From the NCBI GenBank assembly GCA_016584305.1, contig JACEEZ010010946.1, positions 210,001-274,000 of the forward strand: a stretch of DNA of 64,000 bases, given 5' to 3'. The stretch is from Chionoecetes opilio. Its lineage: Eukaryota > Arthropoda > Malacostraca > Decapoda > Majidae. Below are positions 11,489 to 23,070 of the stretch, piece after piece. The translations under genes and the position numbers were made by a program. How positions within the stretch are numbered: position 1 is the stretch's first letter; each line of letters begins with the position of its first letter. The notes beneath the pieces are model-generated. The model did not search any database, was not told where the DNA came from, and saw nothing but the letters and a program-made list of their open reading frames with translations.

Positions 11489-11656
11489 CTATCTTGAAGC
11501 CTCGTTGCCATGAAAAGTTGACGGTGCGAGGCTTGAAGTGGATCTTGTCTCGGTGGACGTTGGAGACGGAGCCGATGACGCGCTCGTCCCGGAGCCGCTG
11601 GTCCAGCCGGGCGTCCATCGTGAAGATCTGCCGCCGCACCTTATGCATCGGCCGCT
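11489..11656 (-). CDS. MAP3K4: MAP3K4 exon 21 (entry to kinase domain)
   Basis: The acceptor is CGTCCTGCACAG and the donor is AAGATAG|GTAGGT (phase 1). It encodes [20 protein letters not shown] and ends [16 protein letters not shown]. The next exon should begin with the glycine-rich loop, but none is present in 1-11488. Confidence 0.93.
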   Translation of the reverse strand, partial: SGRCIRCGGRSSRWTPGWTSGSGTSASSAPSPTSTETRSTSSLAPSTFHGNEASR

Positions 11657-14600
11657 CTGTGCAGGACGGAGAAGAAACCCAAATGAATGGTGGTGATGAA
11701 GAACACGAATGATAAGTGAAGATTATACAACACATAGCTATGAAAATGCACAAAGCTATGACAAGAGTCAGCAAAGGCAGGAAGACTCTCACCTGAGGAG
11801 TACTGGCTGCTGGAGTCCGTCACGTCCACACTCTTCTCCACGCTGGGCAGGCTCCGGCGCATCAAGTGCCGCCTGAAAACCACCACAACACATTTCCTGA
11901 GTCACTCTTTAAATTTTTCAGCTCACACCGGCACAGCAATTGATTGTTCGCCATACAGGATCAATCACCTGGGTGGCCAGTACCAAATGGACTGGGAATA
12001 TAATCAAGCTTCTGGAAGGCCTCACACATAATAATACTTTTCAAGCTATGTGGTGCCCTCAGCCCTGCGTAGTGACCTTTTAAGCAGCCACTGATCCCCC
12101 AGTGCTGCAGGCTTGGTCTGCTCTTCCACGCCAGATAATCAACCAAGTTAGCCAGTGCCAGTACAAAATACACTATTTGCCAAGCATTGTACTTGAATTC
12201 AACTATAAATTCTGGACATGCAAGTCGAGAAAGGAAAATAGTCTTTATACTAACACAAAAGATTCCTAATATGAGCACACATGAGGGGGGGAAGGTCTGC
12301 ACTGGGGTATTTGCCATCACACAAAATCTAAGCCGGCAATACATCTTAAAACATCCATCAAATACTTGACGGGTGTGGGAGTCCCAGCGTCCCCTCTCCC
12401 TCCCCCCCTGTCCCCCCTGGTGGCCTGGGTACCTGAGCAATGGACTGTCTGTTGGGTTGATGACGGGGGAGTTTTCACCCTGGGAGGAGGAGGACAGGGA
12501 CCGCTCTGGTCCCTGGTAGATGGTCGACGAGCAGCTGGATGACGACCTGAGACAATACAACAAGGTATCATCAATACATAGATGTGACACGATGACTCTT
12601 GCACAAACTTGTATCAATATAGACATTTCTTGAAAAACAAAAAGAGGAACTTGTTTTCCTTTTTTATCGAGCAGCAATTAATGGACATGTATTCCGAATT
12701 TACTTTACATCTCTTTGTCAACCACCTTCTGTTATATAAATAAGAGCTACATAGTAATAAATACATTAATAAATAGTTAGCTAGCGTGGTGTACATTAGC
12801 TACTCCTACACGTGCATTACCTGAAGTGGCGCGGCAGGACTGGCGTGAGCGGCGTGCCCGGCTGCTTGGTCTCCGGCGCCGTGCCGATGATGTACTCGCG
12901 GCAGCACTCTATCTCCTTCACTAGTTGCTGAGGGGAAAGTTCGCATCATAAACTATGCACACTTACAGCACTACATCTCTTACATTACAAATCCCCCATG
13001 AATCAAGAAGAAACTCAAGCCATAATGAAAGTCAAACATAGGAGGAGAGAAGAGGGTTCCCAGGCCCTTCCTTCACCGTGCATCATAAACTGTACACACT
13101 TAAAACACTATATCTACCCACATCTCTTACATTACAAATCCCCCATGAACCAAGAAACTCAAGCCATAATGAAAGTCACACAGAAAGAGGAGGGTTCCCA
13201 GGCCCTTCCTTCACCTCTTCCTAACCCCCGGCGCCCTCTGTCCCGCCCTCACCTGGAAGTCATGCTCCTGAAGGTAGCGGGTGTTGTGGGGGTTGCACAC
13301 AAACACGATGAACTCCAGGCCGGCGTTGGCCCAGCGCGGCCGGCTGCCCTTGCCGTGGGAGTAGTGGGCCTGCACAAACTTCATCCACATGCGCGCCAGG
13401 TTGACCAGCATGGGCGCCACCTCCACCCGGTGCTGCCCCGTCACCAGCCGCGTCACCTCCTTGTGGTACTGAAGAGGAGGGTCACAAACATGTACGTCTC
13501 CCATGGGTTTGAATTTCCATGGTTTAGTCAGGAAGAAATAATGCTTAAAGAAACAGATTATAATTTATGGCACTTAAAGTAATCGTCCAGACTATTTCAT
13601 CATTCCTGATTTAATGCAGTCAAAATATGGCCATGATCGAGTATATCAACAATATGTTGTCACTTTTTGCATCCAGTCACTCGTTTTTAAATGATCCGCA
13701 TTCAAAATCTGTAAATTCCCCGAGCTCTCAAAACACAACTGACGACCAGCAGACGATGCACCACGGCTCGGTGACGTCACTTCAGGCAGCCTCCCAGGCC
13801 TGCCTGATACAAATACACGTAGACTCAGAAAAAAATATAGTACTTGAAGAATTTTGAGTGTTTCTGATATATTTTTTTTGCGATATGGCATATACTTGCA
13901 TCCTGTATGGCTGCAGCAAGAAAGCTGTGCCTTTCCAGAGAGCTTAGCACCCATTTCCGACCTATTTGGCCATGATATGTGTGTGCAGCGCCGGGGAGTG
14001 GCGGGTGAGAGGAGCGCAGTGTGAAGCACATTGTCTTGCCGCGCTCCTCTCACCCGCCACTCCCCGGCGCTGCACACACATATCATGGCCAAATAGGTCG
14101 GAAATAGGTGCTAAGCTCTCTGGAAAGGCACAGCTTTCTTGCTGCAGCCATACAGGATGCAAGTATATGCCATATCGCACAAAAAATATATCAGAAACAC
14201 CCAAAATTTTTCAAGTACTATATTTTTTTCTGAGTCTACGTGTATTTGTATCAGGCAGGCCTGGGAGGCTGCCTGAAGTGACGTCACCAGCATGTTTCCC
14301 GCCATGGCTGGAATGTGGCTGTTGTTTTTCCCGCGCTTTTTACAAAAGTCATGTTTTTAGGGAAATAAGGCGTGGAAATGAATTATTTTTTGTGGATTAG
14401 GTATTTTGAATGTTAATTCAACATAATTATGCAAAGAAAAAATGGGTCTGGACGATTACTTTAAGATAAACAACCACGCCATGCTTTGAATTTCCATGGT
14501 TTAGTCAGGAAGAAATAATGCTTAAAGAAACAGATTAAATGTCACTTAAGATAAACAGTATGCACCCAACAAGCGATGTAAAAAGACTGTATCTTTTGTC

Positions 14601-15053
14601 ATGTAGGAAGTGGTCTTCATCAAAACACCTTAAAAACTCCTACAAATCTATCAAGATAAATTTGATGTATAAAATGTTAGTTTGAGATACATGTACTTAA
14701 AACAGACTTGCATGCAAATAGGTATCACAGTATTTGATAAAAAATATATATTTTAACTACTTTTAACATACTGTATAAGAAAAACATAAAATATCCGAGC
14801 ACACTGTATTTTCTTAGTGAGGATTCCGCACAATGTCATCTTTCGTAAGTCAGACCCAGCCAGGGGTTTGAGGCCAAGTTGTGAGTCAAGCGCACTAACC
14901 ACTACACGGAGCTGCAAGAAAAACACTATACAGGATCCTGAAATAAGAGAGAGATAAAAAAAGATAAAAGAGTGAGAACGAGAAAAAAAAAAGAGAAAAG
15001 AGAGCGAGAGAAAAAAAGACAGATAGAGACAGAAAAGAAAGAGATTAAGAGAG

Positions 15054-15150
<97 letters not shown>

Positions 15151-18100
15151 TAGAGAGAGACATACAGACATAGAGAGAGACATACAGACATAGAGAGACA
15201 GAGAGAGAGAGATGGAGAAAGACATACAGACAGAGAGAGAGATGGAGAGACATACAGACATAGAGAGAGACAGAGAGAGAGACATACAGACAGAGACAGA
15301 GAGATGGAGAGAGAGACATACAGACATAGAGAGACAGAGACACCCCCCCCTCCTTAATCACCTCAAAGCCAAACATGAAGTACTGGTGCACCACATCGCG
15401 GGTCACCAGGTGCAGGTGGTGACGCTCCCCATCCTCCACGTCGGGCGTCATCACATCCAGGTCGGTGAGACTCTCCACCTGGCGTACGTTCTTCACCAGG
15501 TTGTCGCACAGCCCGATCGCCTCTCTCTGTGGACACGCCAAGGCCTGGTAAGTGTGTGCCCTGGTGTGCCTCCCTATTGTAGTCTGATGGGTAATGGGTA
15601 ATGGGTGGGGGGTGATGGGGAAGGGGTGGGGGGTGATGGGTAATGGGTGGGGGGTGATGGTGATTGGTAATGGGTGGGGGGTAATGGGTGATGGGTGATG
15701 GGTAATGGGTAATGGGTGGGGGGTGATGGTGATGGTAAGGGTGGGGGGGGTAATGGGTGATGGGTAATGGGTGGTGTGATGGGTGATGGTAATGGGTAAT
15801 GGGTGATGGGTAATGGGCGGGGGGTGATGGGTGATGGGTGGGGTTGATGGGTAATGGGGGGGTGATGGGTGATGGGTGGGGGGTGATGGGTAATGGGTGG
15901 GGTGTGATGGGTGATGGTGATGGAATGGGTGGGGGTGATGGGTAATGGGTGGGGTTGTGATGGGTGATGGGGGGTGATGGTAAGGGTGGGGTGTGGGGTG
16001 ATGGGTAATGGGTGGGGTGGGGGTGATGGTAATGGGTGGGGGGTATGGGTAATGGGTGGGGTGTGATGGGGGATGGGTATGGGTGATGGGTGGGGGTGAT
16101 GGTAATGGGTGGGGGGTGATGGGTGATGGTAACTGGGTGATGGGTGGGGTGATGGGTAATGGGGTGGGGGGTGATGGGTGATGGGTTGATGGGTAATGTG
16201 TGGGGTGTGATGGGTGATGGGTAATGGGTGATGGGTGATGGGTGGGGGGTGATGGGTAATGGTGGGGGGTGATGGGTGATGGGTAATGGGTGGGGTGTGG
16301 ATGGGTGATGGGGTAATGGGGTGATGGGTAATGGGCGGGGGGTGATGGGTGATGGGTGGGGGTGATGGGTAATGGGTGGGGTTGTGATGGGTAATGGGTA
16401 ATGGGTGATGGGTATGGGCTGGGGGGTGATGGGTGATGGGTGGGGGTGATGGGTAATGGGTGGGGTGTGATGGGTATGGGTAATGGGTGGGATGGGTAAT
16501 GGGGGGGGTGATGGGTGAGGGTAATGGGTGGTGGGTGATGGGTAATGGGTGGGGGGTGATGGGTAATGGGTAATGGGTGATGGGTAATGGGCGGGGGGTG
16601 ATGGGTGATGGGTGGGGTGGATAGGTAATGGGTGGGGGCGTGATGGGTAATGGGTAATGGGTGATGGGTAATGGGGGGGGTGATGGGTGGTGGGTAATGG
16701 GTTGGGGGGTGATGGGTAATGGGCGGGGGTGGATGGGTGATGGGTAATGGGTTGGGGGGTGATGGGTAATGGGCGGGGGGTGATGGGTGATGGGTAATGG
16801 GTGGGGGGGTGATGGGTAATGGCGGGGGTGATGGGTGATGGGTAATGGGTGGGGGTGATGGGTAATGGGTGGGCTGATGGGTAATGGGTGGGGGGTGATG
16901 GGTAATGGGTGGGGGGTGATGGGTAATGGGTGGGGGGTGATGGGTAATGGGTGGGGGTGATGGGTAATGGGTGGGGGGTGATGGGTGTTGGGTAATGGGT
17001 GGGGGGTGATGGGTAATGGGTGGGGGGCTGATGGGTAATGGGTTGGGGGTGATGGGTAATGGGTGGGGGGTGATGGGTAATGGGTGGGGGGTGATGGGTA
17101 ATGGGTGGGGGCTGATGGGTTAATGGGTGGGGGGTGATGGGTAATGGGTGGGGGGTGATGGGTAATGGGTGGGGTGTGATGGGTAATGGGGGGGGTGATG
17201 GGTAAATGGGTGGGGGGTGATGGGTGGGGGGTGATGGGTAATGGGGGGGTGATGGGTGGGGGGTGATGGGTAATGGGTGGGGGTGATGGGTAATGGGTGG
17301 GGGGTAATGGGTGGGGGGTGATGGGTGATGGGTAATGGGTGGGGGGTGATGGGTAATGGGGGGGGGTGATGGGTGATGGGTATGGGTGGGGTGATGGGTA
17401 ATGGGTGGGGGGTGATGGGTATGGGTGGGGTGGTGATGGGTGATGGGTAATGTGGTGGGGGGGATGGGGTAATGGGTGGGGGTGATGGGTATGGGTGGGG
17501 GTGTATGGGTGTGGGTAATGGGTGGGGGGTGATGGGTAATGGGTGGGGGGGGTAATGGGTAATGGGTGGGGGGTGATGGGTGATGGGTAATGGGTGGGGG
17601 GTGATGGGTAATGGGTGGGGGTGATGGGTAATGGGTGGGGGTGATGGGTGATGGGTAATGGGTGATGGGTAATGGGTGATGGGTAATGGGTGGGGGTTGA
17701 TGGGTGATGGGTGGGGGGTGATGGGTGGGGGGTGATGGGTAATGGGTGAGTCTTAACAGGCACAACGATGGCAAGTGAGTGAATGGGTGATGGGTGAGTT
17801 AGGGAATTATAGTCTATATTTTTTAATGAGGTGAAAATTCCATTCTATCATAAGGTCTCATGTTTAAAATTATGCCTACGTTTACCTGATAATATGGTTA
17901 ACTATGATAAAATACACCTGACATTTAGAAGAACTGCAGTATTCCCTTCTCCTGGCATCAAATATCAATCAGTAAGCAGCAAAGGGTCAGGATTTTTCAC
18001 CTCTTAAAAAAAAATACTATAGTTATTACCTGTTGTATTGTTCCATAGACAAATCATATTTTTGTTGAGTTATGATTTATGTTGAGTTTTGTTGATTATG

Positions 18101-21100
18101 TTGAGTTTTGTATTTTCATGTATTCCAACCTCCAATTTGTGATGGTGTATGATGTATAATTGCTTAGACTTTTTTTTAATCTTTTCACGTCTGTCTGTGT
18201 AGGTAAATTTCTAAGATTTTGTGATGTATCCAACCTCTAATTTGTGATGGTGAATAATGTATAATTGCTTTGAGAGTCTCGTTTATGTCTTTTCACGTCT
18301 GTCTGTCCGAGTCATTTTTTGAGTTTCTGCGACATGTTAACAATCATTCCCAGACACACATGACAACAGAACTGAATCATTCTACACTCCAGTCATACTT
18401 AAGAAATGATGTACTGTCCAATAACTTTCTCCCCTACAAAACTTGAGATTTAATTCAAGCCAAATTTTTTTTATTAGCTTTCCATTGATATATTTCGTTT
18501 TCTGATAAATTAATTAGAACCATGCATAAATTAGCGTTCAAATAAATAAATAAAATCATCAATCGGATAATTTTCCAGATTGATGATGTTATTTATTTAC
18601 TTATATATTTCGTTTTCTGATAAATTAATTAGCAGCATGTATAAATTAGCATTAACTAAATAAATAACCTCATCAATCGGGAAAATTACCCGATTGATGA
18701 TTTTATTTATTTAGTTAACGCTAATTTATGCATGGTGGTAATTCATTTATCAGAAAACGAAATACATCAATGGAAAGCTAATAAAATTGCATTCTATTGA
18801 TACCCTTCATGATAAAAGTTGACTTAGCAAAGTTTTAAATGGCGAAGAGTTGAAGTGAATATTAAGTTCATGCATATTTCTTCAGAGTCTCGTAATGGCA
18901 TTTCTTTAGCGTTTTTTATTTGATAATATTATAGAACAAACATTTACGAAGATTACAGTATATCATATATACTGATAAACCAGTCTATATGATCCGTATA
19001 TATATATTGAATCCGAGCGGCCCTCCGACTTAAGGGCCATTGTGCAACAAGCCGATATTCCGTGCACAGTCCAGATTTACAGTGGTCTATGGTTCAGTTC
19101 ATCATAACCATCACTCTCACTTGGGTCTCAGTAATACCTTCAGTTCATCAATGGAGTGGGTGATGGATCTGTTGGGGCTGTCTGGTCACGCGCCAGAGTG
19201 ACGGTGTCGCCCATGCAGAACAGGAACTCCCGCCGGAATGGAACAAGCATCGTGCCACAAGACACCACCAGCAGCAAGCTTGTTACCTGTGTATGGGACG
19301 AAGGGTACTAACTCAATAGTGAAAATAGTCTCCTGCATTTCTTCACACCTACAAAACATCAGCTGTAACCATTTCCTCACAAAAGGGATACAATAAAGGA
19401 GACGTCAGAGGAAAAGTTCTTACGGCTAGTAACCAGGGTAGAACAAGAAATAACAGATTCAAACTGGAAAAGCGTAGTTAAAAAAGAAATAGGGAATAAA
19501 GTTTCACAAATAGGGTGGTAAATGATTGGAATGGACTCAGTCGTCAGGTAGTTAGTGCGGAATAAATAGGGAATTTTAAAAGGAGGCTGGATAAATTCAT
19601 GGATGGGGATGTAAGGTGGATGTAGGTAGTATTAACTAATTAGTAACAGGAACTACCACGTGTAGGTCTCACAGCCTCTTGTAGCTTCCTTATTTTCTTA
19701 TGTACTTCTCACAATGAAGTAAACATTACACCACCACACACAACACAATATTCTCCCACCACCACCACACATAAACAACACAACATTCTCCCACCACCAC
19801 CACCACCACCACCACCACCACACATAAACAACACAACATCTAAGACACCGTGACAACAGGTTAATGTTTCCCTTCCCTCACCACAATCCTGGAGAGGGTG
19901 ATGGTGCAGTCCGCTGTGGGTTCTATCTCAATGACATCGCCGGTCCACAGGCAGGAGGCGGCGGCTTGGTTGTCGCAGCGCATCAGCACCAGGTAGCCCC
20001 CCTGCTCCCCGTCCTCCTGCTCCATGCCCCCCACCCTCATGTCCAGCAGGTGCCAGATGTACTCACGCTTATCCTTGATGCGGCCTGTGAAGGATGAGGG
20101 CCATTAACAAAGGTCTTATATCTGGGGGGACGATGCGAGGGCCATTAACAAAGGTCTGCACTCTGGGGGGACGATGCGAGGGCCATTAACAAAGGTCTGC
20201 ATCTGGGGGGACGATGCGAGGGCCATTAACAAAGGTCTGCGCTCTGGGGGGACGATGCGAGGGCCATTAACAAAGGTCTGCACTCTGGGGGGACGATGCG
20301 AGGGCCATTAACAAAGGTCTGCACTCTGGGGGGACGATGCGAGGGCCATTAACAAAGGTCTGCACTCTGGGGGGACGATGCGAGGGCCATTAACAAAGGT
20401 CTGCACTGTGGGGGGACGATGCGAGGGCCATTAACAAAGGTCTGCACTGTGGGGGGACGATGCGAGGGCCATTAACAAAGGTCTGGTTTCTGGGGGGATG
20501 ATGCGAGGGCCATTAACAAAGGTCTTATATCTGGGGGGACGATGCGAGGGCCATTAGCAAAGGTCTGGTTTCTGGGGGGATGAATATGTGCACCGGTAAG
20601 AACCCAGTCGTAGCACACAGGCTTACAGGACCTCAGCTATACTTGTGTGATCCTGTCTTCGTATCTATATCTTAATTTTCCTTATACGTACTGATGCACA
20701 TGTTTTGCCACTATCCACTGTTCTTCTAGTCCTTGCCGGCATCTATATTTCTATGGGCTAAAATAGTGATGAAATAATCCTTCCCAAACTAGGTGACAGA
20801 GACCCTATAGTTCTGCTTGGGTGACCGGAGCGCCACCTCCCTCCCAAGGCAGGTGCCGGTGTGGCGGTACAGAAGATCTGCCGTGCCGGTTGGTCCAGCG
20901 CATGCGCAGAACTCGGTGCATGTAAACAAACAGATGACGCGGGTTGTTACTCGGACCAAATATCAGGCTCTAGGGCGGTATTTTAGGTTATTTTATGTTA
21001 GGTAGGTTAGGTTAGATTTAAAAACACAAAATGCAAGTCTGTGCATACGCTGGACCAACCGGCACGGCGGATCTTCTGTACCGCCACATAGCAGCAGCAG

Positions 21101-23039
21101 ATAGGGCGTGATAGATAGCAGCGTGAACAGGCGACCCTACAGCCCCTTGGCAGCACTCTCCCACTGAGCTGCCTGACCCTCAATGCTGTGCAGAGACTAG
21201 AGAGCTTTACTTCTTGGTGACCTTGACTTCACAGACATTTGCTTAAGTGACCTCAGATGGATAGCTGAAAGTCACAAGAAGCCCAAGCACCATGTTGAGC
21301 TTGTGAAGATGAAGATACACAAATAGAAAACAAAACAGATAAACAAGCATCAGGTTGCCATCAATTCAAAGGACCACAGAGTACGTTGCCTTGTCTTCCT
21401 TCTATGCCTTTCTTCCTTCTCTTCTTACTTATGATAAATGATCAAAATTGATCATAAATGATGACAGACAAGAAAAGCAGAGAGATGAATATGCAGAGGA
21501 TGGACAGACAGACAAACAGATCATTCTTAATGGTAAGATGTGGTGGAGTAGGTGACTCTATCCCACCTGGCACAAAGATGAAGTGGTTGTGGCTGTGGGG
21601 CGCCAACACCCGCACGTGCCCGGTGAGCTGCAGCCGGGCCAGCACCGCCTCGGGCCGCTCACACAGACTGAACTCGGCGGCCACCTCCAGGTCCTTCCTC
21701 AGCATCTTGGCCAGTCCCGCCGCCCGCAGCGACCGCTCCCGCGTCTCTGCCAGCAACACCTGCAGGGCCCGGCACCGCTGACGCAGGCGCTTCCTGGCAC
21801 GGGAGACACAGTGAAGACGGCAGCGGTGAACAAATGAAAATGGAGCTGATGACGAAATTCTTATGATTAAAACAATTTATCATCATAATTTTTAGTCAGG
21901 TTTTCCTTAACCCATGGTTCAAACCCTTACTTCTGAATCTCGTCCTGCTCCAAGTCCTCGTAGTCCTCCGTGTGGTCCAGGTTGTCCAGCGTCAGGTCCT
22001 GCATCACGGCCATCTGGTCGTCGATGCCGGTGTCTATGAAGTCGCCAACACTGCACAGCATGTGGCACGCTATGTTGCTGCAACACAAACACACTCTATA
22101 ACCTTAGACTCTATACTTTCTGGTCATGTGTATTTACCTTGTTGTGGCATACAGAGCCTGAGCTAAACTCGTGTGGTCCTGTCTGCATATAGATATTCAT
22201 CTAGTTCTTCTATAAATCTGTCTGCACTATTCACTGCTATCACCTCTCCTTCAAGTCCATTCCAGGCATCTATACTTCTATGAGGAAAGCTGCACTTCTT
22301 GCTGCTATTGAAGGAACTTCCTTGCCTTAATTTTTCCTTGTGTTCCTGTAGATATCTGGCTTTTCTTTCTGTCCTCAATAGTAAGTCTTTTCTATCAACT
22401 TCCCCCAAGTCATTTATTATTTTATGTATGTGTGTGTTATTCCATAATGCCACCAACATGGCTAGAATTCTTACATTTCCCTCTTTATATTATCAATTTG
22501 AAACTTTCTCAGCAAGGAAACCACCGAAATAAGTGAATATAAAAAGTGTGTTCTAAGTTGTCTTGATGTGTGTGTACACCAGTCCCTCTCCACATCAGAC
22601 ATTGAGGTGGCAAAGTGATGCCTGTGGTTGTCTCACCAGAAGCGCGTGGCTGCCAGGCTGTCTCCCTCAGTGACGTGAGGACAAGTGGCCTGCACAAACC
22701 GCCATTCTTCCTGCAGAAAGTTGCGCTGTATCCCCGAAGCGTGGGGCTCCCGGTGCAGCATACACACAAACTGGTCCAGCCACTCCAGATACACCTGCAG
22801 GGACACACCAAGACTGACATTAGTCTGCAGTAGTCTACTCTAGAGAGGCTTTTTCTAGGTCCATGTTTGTGCTTGTGAGGCATGACCTTCAGGGAAAGCA
22901 AGGCATCATCTTTTTGTTGGTTCCTTTCCGTGGTCTTGCCACAAAGAGGAACAAGACAACAAGACACATCTTCAAGAATTACAAAGCATTCTTAGGTGTC
23001 CTACAAAGATATGGAAAGAATCAACATATCAGATATATG

Positions 23040-23070
<31 letters not shown>

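Noticed and set aside
14753..15541. - strand Ser/Leu-rich ORF over the GA tract
   Set aside because: Microsatellite translation that runs through intron sequence.
15363..17774. - strand ORFs of about 730-800 codons rich in Pro/His/Thr
   Set aside because: They come from the G-rich minisatellite. Only 15362-15526 at the edge is a real exon.
20096..20585. CRISPR-like array
   Set aside because: Direct 41-bp tandem repeats without unique spacers in a eukaryotic intron.
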